Of a stretch of 44,849 nucleotides of DNA, positions 15,250 through 23,131 are shown one piece after another. The position numbers and the translations under genes are program-made. Below the pieces are notes generated by a model. The model made no database searches. It was given only the letters and a program-made list of their open reading frames with translations, and was not told where the DNA came from. The DNA is from DATJYV01 sp035499415 (GTDB lineage: Bacteria; Bacteroidota; Ignavibacteria; UBA10030). The first letter of the stretch is position 1; every line of letters starts with the position of its first letter. The stretch is from the NCBI GenBank assembly GCA_035499415.1, contig DATJYV010000073.1, positions 1 to 44,849 on the forward strand. The letters are read 5' to 3'.

Positions 15250-17739
15250 ATGCATCAAGGGACTAAAATAATCAGCCTCGTGGCGCCGCTTTTCGCCCTC
15301 CTCCTGCTATCTCACTCGTCCGCACGATCGCAATGGAGTTCGTCCGGAAACGTCGATTCCGTTTTGGTCCTGGGCCGGTCGGCGGTCGTGCTTTATACTC
15401 CCACGCACGTTTTTCGCGTCACCGCGCCGGCACCGGACGTGATTCGCTTTGAGGGGTCACCCGGAAGGAGTTTCGAATCGCGTTCTTCACCCGCAATGGT
15501 GCACACGAATCATGCAAATGCCGATTTGACGGTACAGCAGACAAGCGACGAGATAACGATCTCCTCGGGAGAATCCAAAATCTCGGTAGGAAAAAAACCA
15601 ATTCGTTTTCGATTTCTTTCTTCGACCGGAACCCCGATTAACGACGATCTGGCTGAGGGAGGTTTGTCCTGGCGCGGAAACGAATTTCGCGTCCGCCGGT
15701 TGAAGCCGAAAGGGGAGCGATACTTTGGCCTGGGAGAGAAGGCGGGGTCGCTTGAGCGTACGGGAAAATCGTACGCGATGTGGAATTCGGACATACCGGC
15801 GTACAAAGCTGACACTGATCCGCTGTACCAGACGGTTCCTTTTTACTACGGATTTCGGGACGGGAAGGCATACGGAATCTATCTCGACAATCCCGGCCGT
15901 TCATACTTCGATTTCGGCCGCAACTCTCCCGATGAGACCGAGATGAGGGCGGACGGCGGGCCGCTCGACCTGTATTTCATCGCCGGCCCCTCGCCGGTGA
16001 AGATCCTTTCCCGGTTCACGTCTCTCGTCGGCAGAATGCCCCTGCCACCGCGATGGTCTCTGGGGTACCAGCAGTCGCGATGGAGCTACGCGCCCGACAA
16101 ACGCGTTCGGGAAATCGCGGACACATTCCGGGCCAAACGGATTCCGTGTGACGTCATCTATCTCGACATCGATTACATGGAGGGTTACAGAGTCTTCACG
16201 TTCAGCAAAAAAAATTTTCCCGATCCGGATGGACTGGTGGCTGATTTGGGACGGGAGGGATTCAAGGTGGCAGTGATCGTCGACCCGGGCATCAAGGCGG
16301 ACTCAACCTATGCGGCGTTTCGATCCGGCCTGGCGGCGGACGTTTTTCTCCACAAGCAGGACGGCAGTTTGTTTTTGGGCCAGGTGTGGCCGGGCATCTG
16401 CGCGTTTCCGGATTTCACAAACCCTCGGGCGCGCTCCTGGTGGGGCAGTCAGTTCAAAGTCCTCGTCGATGCGGGTGTGAGGGGTTTTTGGAACGATATG
16501 AATGAACCGTCGGTCTTCAATACGGCGTCGAAGACGGCAGACCCGGATGTCGTGCACAGCGACGGCGTGGAGCAATCTCCGCACGCGATGAATCACAACA
16601 TCTACGGCATGCTGATGTCGGAAGCAACCTACGAAGGTGTCCGGTCGCTTCGTCCTGCGGAGCGGCCGTTCGTACTCACGCGGGCGTCGTTCGCCGGGGG
16701 CCAGCGGTTTTCCGCCGCATGGACGGGTGACAATGTTTCTTCCTGGGAGCATTTGCGGATGGCCCTCTCGATGTGTCTGAGTGTGGGCATTTCCGGCCAG
16801 CCATTCATCGGCTCCGACATCGGCGGGTTCATCGGCTCTCCGAGCGGCGAGCTCTTCGCCCGGTGGCTCGAGCTGGGTGTCTTCACGCCGCTCATGCGGG
16901 GACACGCGGAGATCAATTCACCGTCGAAAGAGCCGTGGATGTTCGGCCTCGAATTTGAAAACATCAACCGGAAGACGATTGAGCTCCGGTATCGGTTGCT
17001 CCCATACATCTACCAGACGATGCGCGAAGCGTCGGTCACGGGCATTCCGGCAATGCGGCCTCTCTTGCTGATGTATCCGCTGATAACCGGGGATGATCTC
17101 GACGATTCTGAATTTCTGTTTGGAGATGACCTTCTTGTCGCTCCAGTGCTCCAGCAAGGCGATACGACACGAACGCTGTTCCTGCCCGAAGGCATCTGGT
17201 ATTCGCTTGACGGCCGGATAAAGTACGACGGACAGAGAATGGTAACGGTTTCCGCACCGATCGGGAACATCCCGGTGTTCGTCAAAGCCGGTTCAGTCGT
17301 CCCGACCCAGCAGGCGATGCAATATGCCGATGAAGCTCCGATGGATCCGCTTACATACACTTTCTATCCCGACTCTGCTTTCACAGGGTCCATGTACGAA
17401 GACGACGGACATTCTTTCGAGTACGAACGAGAGGGATACTTTCAGCGCACCGTGGCCGCGCGAATCGGACGCGGGGCCATCGATGTGACAATCTCCGGCC
17501 CCGAAGGGACCTATCGCTCTCCGGCGAGGACGCTCGTTGCGAAGTTTGTGGATGTCCCCTCGATGCCGACGAGGGTTCTTGTCAACGAGCGGACGGTGAG
17601 CATGTCCGACGGCTCGGAGGGTCAGACCGCGATTGCCGGATGGAAATACAGCGCCGAGGCCCGGACACTCATGGTGAGACTCTCCGACCCCTTCTCTCCG
17701 ATCCGCATTCATGCTGAGTGGGGAGAACCTCGGCGATAG
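15250..17739 (+). CDS. Secreted glycoside hydrolase family 31 (alpha-glucosidase-like)
   Basis: An 829-residue enzyme releasing alpha-linked glucose, or possibly xylose, from oligosaccharides. A Sec signal peptide (MHQGTKIISLVAPLFALLLL, then SHSSARSQ) decides the start at 15250; the frame is open further upstream. An N-terminal beta-sandwich (about 35-240) precedes the GH31 barrel. The nucleophile is Asp416 in WNDMNEP and the acid/base Asp494 in TGDNVSSW; FIGSDIGGF follows. A C-terminal beta region (about 690-829, with YPDSAFTGSMYEDDG) resembles DUF5110. It stands alone between the divergent DUF6600 gene and guaA, with no sugar transporter nearby. Substrate choice cannot be settled from sequence. 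Confidence 0.93.
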   Translation: MHQGTKIISLVAPLFALLLLSHSSARSQWSSSGNVDSVLVLGRSAVVLYTPTHVFRVTAPAPDVIRFEGSPGRSFESRSSPAMVHTNHANADLTVQQTSDEITISSGESKISVGKKPIRFRFLSSTGTPINDDLAEGGLSWRGNEFRVRRLKPKGERYFGLGEKAGSLERTGKSYAMWNSDIPAYKADTDPLYQTVPFYYGFRDGKAYGIYLDNPGRSYFDFGRNSPDETEMRADGGPLDLYFIAGPSPVKILSRFTSLVGRMPLPPRWSLGYQQSRWSYAPDKRVREIADTFRAKRIPCDVIYLDIDYMEGYRVFTFSKKNFPDPDGLVADLGREGFKVAVIVDPGIKADSTYAAFRSGLAADVFLHKQDGSLFLGQVWPGICAFPDFTNPRARSWWGSQFKVLVDAGVRGFWNDMNEPSVFNTASKTADPDVVHSDGVEQSPHAMNHNIYGMLMSEATYEGVRSLRPAERPFVLTRASFAGGQRFSAAWTGDNVSSWEHLRMALSMCLSVGISGQPFIGSDIGGFIGSPSGELFARWLELGVFTPLMRGHAEINSPSKEPWMFGLEFENINRKTIELRYRLLPYIYQTMREASVTGIPAMRPLLLMYPLITGDDLDDSEFLFGDDLLVAPVLQQGDTTRTLFLPEGIWYSLDGRIKYDGQRMVTVSAPIGNIPVFVKAGSVVPTQQAMQYADEAPMDPLTYTFYPDSAFTGSMYEDDGHSFEYEREGYFQRTVAARIGRGAIDVTISGPEGTYRSPARTLVAKFVDVPSMPTRVLVNERTVSMSDGSEGQTAIAGWKYSAEARTLMVRLSDPFSPIRIHAEWGEPRR

Positions 17740-17772
17740 CGACCGTTGGTAGTGTCCTATTTCCAAGCAGCC

Positions 17773-17832
17773 GTCACCCCGAACTTTTGGCCGAAGGCCC
17801 ATCAGCCTCTGGCTGAGGTTCGGGGTCTGTGA
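17773..17832. repeat. Repeat module I (three-way junction), distal copy
   Basis: Outer stem CCCCGAAC/GTTCGGGG replaces CCCTGAA/TTCAGGG of the 223-281 copy, so a T-A pair has become C-G with pairing kept. Inner hairpins GGCC-GAA-GGCC and AGCC-TCT-GGCT are retained. It lies between the GH31 gene and guaA. Confidence 0.75.
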
Positions 17833-17834
17833 AC

Positions 17835-17863
17835 GTCAGATGCTGAAACGAGTTCAGCATGAC
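17835..17863. repeat. Repeat module II (hairpin), distal copy
   Basis: GTC-AG-ATGCTGAA, loop ACGAG, TTCAGCAT-GAC. Compared with 160-188 two base pairs differ and both are compensated (T-A to G-C, C-G to T-A). It begins 2 bases after module I. Confidence 0.75.
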
Positions 17864-17905
17864 GCTTCCTTAGTACGTTGGAGCCCGCTGAATTGAGGAC
17901 GCTAC

Positions 17906-17945
17906 TCGACCGTTCCGAAGCTGGAAGGTCGGTCGATTTTTTTTT
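17906..17945 (+). terminator. Intrinsic terminator directly before guaA
   Basis: Imperfect hairpin TCGACC-G-TTCC (17906-17916), loop GAAGCT, then GGAA and GGTC-GGTCGA (to 17936), followed by nine consecutive T (17937-17945). It should end GH31 transcripts. It finishes 10 bases before the guaA ATG, leaving almost no room for a guaA promoter after it, so a regulatory role is possible. Confidence 0.7.
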
Positions 17946-17955
17946 ATATTGACCC

Positions 17956-19500
17956 ATGCGCCATGCGGAATCGATCCTCGTCCTCGACTTTGGCGGTCAG
18001 TACACCCAGCTCATCGCCCGTCGGGTCCGGGAGATCGGAGTTTACTCCGAAATCCACCCGTTCAACATCTCCCCCGAAACGATCCGTTCGCTCTCCCCGC
18101 GAGGAATCATCCTCTCCGGCGGACCGTCGAGCGTATATGACGCGAATGCTCCAAAGCCCGCACGGGCGATTTACGACCTCGGGATTCCCATCCTCGGAAT
18201 CTGCTACGGCCTCCAGTTGATCGCAGACCAGCTTGGCGGCTCTGTCGACGCTTCGGCCCGCAGGGAATTCGGAAAAGCGGAGATTCGAGTCGACAGTAAA
18301 GAGGTTCTTTTTCGCGGCGTCGGTCCGGAGACGACCGTTTGGATGAGTCACGGCGACGCGCTCAAGACGCTCCCCGAAGGGTTCGAGCCCGCGGCGCGCT
18401 CGGCGAATGCGCCGATTTGCGCGATCCGGAATTCCCGCAAGAAGATCTTCGGCGTACAGTTTCATCCCGAAGTGATCCACACGCCGGAAGGGCGGAAGAT
18501 TCTTGAAAATTTTGTGCTGGGCATCTGCGGAGCGCGGGGCGGATGGACGGCGGGCTCCTTCATTGAAGGGGCGCAGAACGACATTCGTCTCAAGGTGGGA
18601 AACTCCAGAGTCCTCTGCGCTTTGAGCGGCGGCGTTGACTCCTCAGTGCTGGCCCTCCTGTTGCACAAAACCATCGGCGACCGTCTCGTGTGTGTCCACA
18701 TCAACAACGGTTTGATGCGGAAGAATGAGAGTGAGCTCGTTGTAAAGACGTTCGAAGAGCATCTCAAGATCCCGGTCACCTCCATCGACGCAGGCGCGGA
18801 ATTCCTCGTTCGGCTCAGGAATGTGACGGAGCCGGAGGAAAAGCGAAGAATCATCGGCAGGACGTTCATCGATATCTTCGAGCAGGAGGCGAAACGCCTG
18901 GAGGGGTCGGTTGAATTTCTTGCGCAAGGGACGCTGTATCCGGACGTCATTGAGTCGACGTCCACCAAGGGGCCGTCGGCGACGATCAAGACGCATCACA
19001 ACGTCGGGGGGTTGCCCAAGGACCTTCGGTTCAAGTTGATCGAGCCGTTTCGGGAGCTCTTCAAGGACGAGGTGCGCACGATCGGACGCCTTCTCGGGCT
19101 TCCGGAATTCATTCTCGGACGCCATCCGTTCCCCGGTCCCGGCCTTGCGGTACGGACGATCGGGGACATTACGACGGAAAAGCTCGCCCTCCTGCGCGAG
19201 GCGGACGACATTTTCATCCAGGAGCTGAGGGCGTCGGGTCAATACGACAGCGTGTGGCAGGCATTCGCCGTGCTTCTCCCCGTAAAATCGGTTGGGGTGA
19301 TGGGAGATGGAAGGACGTACGAATACACGGTGGCTCTTCGCGCAGTCTCAAGCGTGGACGGAATGACGGCGGACTGGGCGGATCTGCCTCATAAGGTCCT
19401 CGCGGCGGCATCGAACAGGATCACAAACGAGCTTCGCGGCGTCAACAGAGTGGTGTACGACATCAGCTCGAAACCTCCTGCGACGATAGAGTGGGAGTGA
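17956..19500 (+). CDS. guaA: GMP synthase (glutamine-hydrolysing)
   Basis: A 514-residue cytosolic enzyme converting XMP to GMP with ATP and glutamine. The N-terminal class I glutamine amidotransferase domain has nucleophile Cys83 in GICYGLQ and the FHPEV motif; the ATP-pyrophosphatase loop SGGVDSS is at 224-230; the C-terminal dimerisation domain has HPFPGPGLAVR and ends in KPPATIEWE, the typical XMP-binding terminus. Length is normal. No Shine-Dalgarno is visible before ATG 17956: the bases before it are the tail of a terminator T-run and ATATTGACCC. guaB is not in the window; the PNP at 6317 is the other purine enzyme here. Confidence 0.97.
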   Translation: MRHAESILVLDFGGQYTQLIARRVREIGVYSEIHPFNISPETIRSLSPRGIILSGGPSSVYDANAPKPARAIYDLGIPILGICYGLQLIADQLGGSVDASARREFGKAEIRVDSKEVLFRGVGPETTVWMSHGDALKTLPEGFEPAARSANAPICAIRNSRKKIFGVQFHPEVIHTPEGRKILENFVLGICGARGGWTAGSFIEGAQNDIRLKVGNSRVLCALSGGVDSSVLALLLHKTIGDRLVCVHINNGLMRKNESELVVKTFEEHLKIPVTSIDAGAEFLVRLRNVTEPEEKRRIIGRTFIDIFEQEAKRLEGSVEFLAQGTLYPDVIESTSTKGPSATIKTHHNVGGLPKDLRFKLIEPFRELFKDEVRTIGRLLGLPEFILGRHPFPGPGLAVRTIGDITTEKLALLREADDIFIQELRASGQYDSVWQAFAVLLPVKSVGVMGDGRTYEYTVALRAVSSVDGMTADWADLPHKVLAAASNRITNELRGVNRVVYDISSKPPATIEWE

Positions 19501-19530
19501 ATACGAGGAGGCGGGGGGAATTTGGTAGGT

Positions 19531-19602
19531 GGGTAAGTGGGTAAGTGGGTAAGTGGGTAATTGGGTAATTGGGTAACTGGGTAACTGGGTAATTGGGTAA
19601 TT
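19531..19602. repeat. Nine-unit 8-bp tandem repeat (GGGTAANT)
   Basis: Units in order: GGGTAAGT three times, GGGTAATT twice, GGGTAACT twice, GGGTAATT twice; a degenerate unit (TGGTAGGT) precedes. Only the seventh base varies, and variants come in blocks, which suggests stepwise duplication. It starts 30 bases after the guaA stop. Confidence 0.8.
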
Positions 19603-19752
19603 GGAAGTGTGGGGCGGGATTAAATTTCCGATTGACGATTTCCAATCGCCGATTGAAGAGTTGAGGATTTCGATTTCAGAGTTTCAGGTTTTGAGTGGTG
19701 ATTGCCAACAGCGAACTGCCAACGTCTAACCGCCAATAGCGCTCCCCCATCG
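19603..19752. other. Non-coding region with ragged short repeats
   Basis: AT-rich compared with its surroundings. It contains drifting repeats: CGATTG/CAATCG words at 19625-19660, TTTCAG/TTTGAG words at 19665-19695 and GCCAAC-type words (TGCCAACAGCGAAC, TGCCAACGTCTAAC, CGCCAATAGCG) at 19704-19741. No gene, terminator or clear promoter was found, although the ABC transporter promoter should lie here. Confidence 0.45.
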
Positions 19753-20472
19753 ATGATCCAACTCAAGAACGTCACCAAAAAATTCGGCGATTTCACGGCG
19801 GTAGATGACCTGTCTCTCCGTGTCGAGCCGGGAGAGTTCTTTGGCTTTCTCGGACCCAACGGCGCAGGCAAGACCACGACGATCAAGATGATCGCCGGCT
19901 TGTTTTCCCCTTCGGGCGGCGAGATATTCATCAACGGATTCAACGCCGTGACGCAGGCAGTCGAAGCAAAACGCACGATGGCGTATGTGCCCGACCAGCC
20001 GTTCCTGTACGACAAGCTCACCGGCAGGGAATTCCTGTACTTCGTCGGCGGTATTTATCGCCTTGAGAAGCAGGTGCTTCAGGAGAGCATTCGATCGCTG
20101 ATCGACCACTTTGAGATCGGTGCATGGGTGGATAAGCGAACGGAGGATTATTCGCAGGGGATGCGGCAGCGCATCACGATCGCGGCGGCGCTTATCCATC
20201 GCCCCCGAACGCTGATCATCGACGAACCGATGATCGGCCTCGACCCCCGAAGCGCCAAGATCGTCCGGTCGACCCTGCACGAGCAGGCGACCCGGGGAGT
20301 TTCGATCTTCATGTCGACGCACAGTCTCCCGGTCGCGGAGGAACTGTGCGACCGGATCGGCATTATCAATCACGGGAAGCTCGTGTTCTGCGATTCGAAC
20401 AAAAAGCTCCAGACATACAAGCAACAGTACGACGGAAAATTCGAGTCGGTCTTCCTGGAGCTGACAAGGTAG
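19753..20472 (+). CDS. ABC transporter ATP-binding protein (ABC-2 exporter)
   Basis: A 239-residue ATPase of the ABC-2/CcmA-NatA type. Walker A is GPNGAGKT (34-41), the signature is YSQGMRQR (about 133-140) and Walker B is TLIIDEPMIGLD, followed by a switch His in STHS. It powers the membrane protein encoded 5 bases downstream. ATG 19753 (MIQLKNVTKKFGDF) gives the normal family N-terminus; the frame is open 17 codons upstream, but that part is translated repeat sequence. The substrate is unknown. Confidence 0.93.
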   Translation: MIQLKNVTKKFGDFTAVDDLSLRVEPGEFFGFLGPNGAGKTTTIKMIAGLFSPSGGEIFINGFNAVTQAVEAKRTMAYVPDQPFLYDKLTGREFLYFVGGIYRLEKQVLQESIRSLIDHFEIGAWVDKRTEDYSQGMRQRITIAAALIHRPRTLIIDEPMIGLDPRSAKIVRSTLHEQATRGVSIFMSTHSLPVAEELCDRIGIINHGKLVFCDSNKKLQTYKQQYDGKFESVFLELTR

Positions 20473-20477
20473 CGCGC

Positions 20478-22181
20478 GTGGAGATGCTGTTCCATATTCT
20501 CCGGTACAAGTTTCGGATGTTCCTCGCCACGACGTTTGATTTCCGGCCGGTGACCGTCATCCGGGGCCTGGGTTCGATTCTCGTCTACGGGGCGTTTGCC
20601 GTGGGGGCGTACACGTTTGCGCACTCCGTGACGGCCTACGTCATGGACCAGACGCGCGCCGGACTGTACCTCTATCATCAATTCATCTCCATGATGATGT
20701 TCGTCTTCTTCATGGCCGTCAACCTTGGCAACATCATCGTCTCGTATGCGACGTTGTACAAGTCGTCCGAGGTGAATTTTCTCCTCACAAAACCGGTGAC
20801 CTACACCAACGTCTTTGTGCTGAAGTTCCTGGACAACTTCCTGTACAGTTCAACGACTCTCTTTCTTGTCGGCTTTACCGTCCTCCTCGGTTACGGCCGG
20901 TATTTCGGATATCCCTGGTATTTTTTTGTCGGCGTGCTTCTGTTCGTCCTTGTCCCCTTCATGTTCCTTGCGGCGTGCCTGGCCGTCATCGTCCTTATGG
21001 GAATCATGAAAACGGCCAGCCGGATCGGATTCCGCAGAGTCATGGCCGGGCTGTTCCTTCTCTACTTCCTGTTCATCTTTCTGTTCTTCCGCGTGACGAA
21101 CCCCATCCAGCTCGTCCAGGATGTCAACCGGTATTACCCGAACGTCGACCAGTATCTGTCGGAACTGAGCCCGGGCTTTCTTTCGTATCTCCCCAACCAT
21201 TGGGTGTCGCAATTTCTCTTCTACGTCGCGCGGAACGACCTGCCCAGGGCGCTTCCGTACGTCGCGATTCTCATAGGAACATCGATGGCCGCGTTCGTCA
21301 TCTGCCTGCTGGTGGCGCGCCGGTTCTACTTCCGAAGCTGGAACGTGGCATTGCAGGTTCAGGCGCTCGGCAGCACGCCGTACGACCCGGACCGCATTTC
21401 GTTCTTCGACTTCCGCCGCGGCGGCCTTCTTCCCCCGCAGTTGGACAGTCTGGTCAAGAAGGAACTCTTCACGTTCCTGCGCGAGCCGAGTCAATGGATC
21501 CATCTGCTCGTCATGGTCATCCTGACCTTCCTCTTCGTCATGAGCGCGAGCAATCTGGACCTTCACTTGCGGGCGACGGAGTTCCAGCTTATCACCTATC
21601 TCGTCCTGTTTGCGTTCGGCGGTTTCCTCTCGTCTTCGCTCGCGTTGCGTTTCATTTTCCCTCTGATCAGTCTCGAAGGGAAGGCGTACTGGAGCATCCG
21701 CAGCGCGCCGGTGGAGCCGGCAAGAATCTATGGGCTCAAACTTCTCATGGGGTTTGCGCTCCTGCTCGTCCTGTCCGAGCTTGTCGCGATCTCCACCAAC
21801 ATCCCGTTCGTACGATTCACCCATCACCGGCCGGTGCTCCTCTGGTTCGGTATCTTCAGCGCGTTTTGGATCTCCCTCGCCGTCGCCTCGATGAACCTCG
21901 GACTGGGCGGATACTTCTCCAATTTTTCCGAAAAAAACCCGATCCGGCTCGCTTCATCTCAAGGCGCAACGCTTTCGTTTCTCTTCACCCTCGTCTTTCT
22001 TCTCGTCCTCATTGCCATTGTCATCGTTCCGCTCACCGGGTATTTTCAATGGTTGTTTATCTTTAAACCCTTTGACCTCCGCTCCATCGTCGTGCCGGGA
22101 ACTTCGATCGCCGTGGTTTCCATGGTGTTGGCTCTCGCCGCCTCCGCCGTCGGTCTTCAGACCCTCGGCCGCGATTTCTGA
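20478..22181 (+). CDS. ABC-2-type exporter membrane subunit
   Basis: A 567-residue hydrophobic protein with about a dozen predicted transmembrane helices, the permease partner of the preceding ATPase. A central soluble stretch (LGSTPYDPDRISFFDFRRGG) separates two helical halves; PQLDSLVKKELFTFLREPSQW resembles the coupling segment of putative ABC exporter permeases of about 550 residues. The start is taken as GTG 20478, with AAGG 8 bases upstream in the ATPase tail; ATG 20484 is an equal alternative. Exported substrate unknown. Confidence 0.85.
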   Translation: MEMLFHILRYKFRMFLATTFDFRPVTVIRGLGSILVYGAFAVGAYTFAHSVTAYVMDQTRAGLYLYHQFISMMMFVFFMAVNLGNIIVSYATLYKSSEVNFLLTKPVTYTNVFVLKFLDNFLYSSTTLFLVGFTVLLGYGRYFGYPWYFFVGVLLFVLVPFMFLAACLAVIVLMGIMKTASRIGFRRVMAGLFLLYFLFIFLFFRVTNPIQLVQDVNRYYPNVDQYLSELSPGFLSYLPNHWVSQFLFYVARNDLPRALPYVAILIGTSMAAFVICLLVARRFYFRSWNVALQVQALGSTPYDPDRISFFDFRRGGLLPPQLDSLVKKELFTFLREPSQWIHLLVMVILTFLFVMSASNLDLHLRATEFQLITYLVLFAFGGFLSSSLALRFIFPLISLEGKAYWSIRSAPVEPARIYGLKLLMGFALLLVLSELVAISTNIPFVRFTHHRPVLLWFGIFSAFWISLAVASMNLGLGGYFSNFSEKNPIRLASSQGATLSFLFTLVFLLVLIAIVIVPLTGYFQWLFIFKPFDLRSIVVPGTSIAVVSMVLALAASAVGLQTLGRDF

Positions 22182-22191
22182 TTGCAACTCA

Positions 22192-23130
22192 ATGAGCGAT
22201 GTGCTACTTTCTTCATCCATGATCGACGAACCGACCATCGCAACACAGCTCCAGCAGGCGCATGTCTACGCGCAGGAGGGAAAGTACCTCCACGCAGCAC
22301 AGCTGTACCGGTCGCTCATCCGCCTCGCGCCGGAAGTCCAGGAATCGTGGCTTGCGCTTGCCAGGATGTACATCGACCAGGAGCAGTTCTCCGCCGCGGA
22401 GACCGTCCTCGAAGAGGCGGCCCGGACGTTTGAGAATCAGGAGGAGTTCACATTCCTGCTCGGGAAACTGTATCTACTGACCGGCGACCTCTACCGAAGT
22501 CATTCATCCTTTCGCAAATTGCTCGCGACGGAAAAAACCCTCTCCCCCCGCCTTCGCGTCCTTCTCCATCATACCCTCGGGCTCTTGTATTACGAGAAGG
22601 GACAGTGGCGTCTTTCGGAGCATTACTTCCGGCGGACGAGAGCGCTCGACCCGGAATTTCCGCACATCCAGGAATCGATTGCCGAGCTTCTTCTTCGACG
22701 CGAGGCGGTGGTCGAGGCCGTGGACATCCTCGAACAGGAAGTCGTCGTCCATCCGTACAGCTGGATTGCGCATTACCTCCTGGGCACCGCCCGAATGCGG
22801 ACGGGACAATGGCAGCAGGCCTACGAGGCGTTCACCAACGCGGTCGACCGGAATCCCGATGAGGCCAAGGCATGGCAAATGTGCGGCGATGCGCTGCTCA
22901 AGCTCCACCAGCTGGATGAATCCGAACGCTATCTTCGCAAGGCCCTCGAACTCAATCCCCACTGCACGGACGCGATCGTCGGCTACGGCTATCTCTCCAT
23001 TGCGCGCGGCGACCATCAGGGGGCTGCCGGCTGGTTTGAGCGCGCACTCAAGCGCGACCCCCGGAACAAACGCGCACTCGACGGTTCGCGCCTTGTACGG
23101 AACCATTTGCGGCAGATACATTCGAGCTGA
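22192..23130 (+). CDS. TPR protein
   Basis: A 312-residue protein of about eight tetratricopeptide-like units (AAQLYRSLIRLAPEVQESWL, AYEAFTNAVDRNPDEAKAWQ, AAGWFERALKRDPRNKRAL). No signal peptide or membrane helix is apparent, so it is probably cytosolic or peripheral. It starts 10 bases after the ABC permease and ends one base before the LpoA-like gene, suggesting that it belongs to the same transcript and perhaps the same envelope process. ATG 22192 is used; ATG 22219 (MIDEPTIATQLQ) is an alternative. Confidence 0.82.
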   Translation: MSDVLLSSSMIDEPTIATQLQQAHVYAQEGKYLHAAQLYRSLIRLAPEVQESWLALARMYIDQEQFSAAETVLEEAARTFENQEEFTFLLGKLYLLTGDLYRSHSSFRKLLATEKTLSPRLRVLLHHTLGLLYYEKGQWRLSEHYFRRTRALDPEFPHIQESIAELLLRREAVVEAVDILEQEVVVHPYSWIAHYLLGTARMRTGQWQQAYEAFTNAVDRNPDEAKAWQMCGDALLKLHQLDESERYLRKALELNPHCTDAIVGYGYLSIARGDHQGAAGWFERALKRDPRNKRALDGSRLVRNHLRQIHSS

Positions 23131-23131
23131 C

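Noticed and set aside
19531..19602. Considered as a CRISPR array or origin iterons
   Set aside because: Units are 8 bases with no spacers, there are no cas genes, and no dnaA, parA or replication gene is near.
20346..20477. Longer N-terminus of the ABC permease
   Set aside because: It would overlap the ATPase gene by over 120 bases and adds a charged, non-conserved stretch before the first membrane helix.
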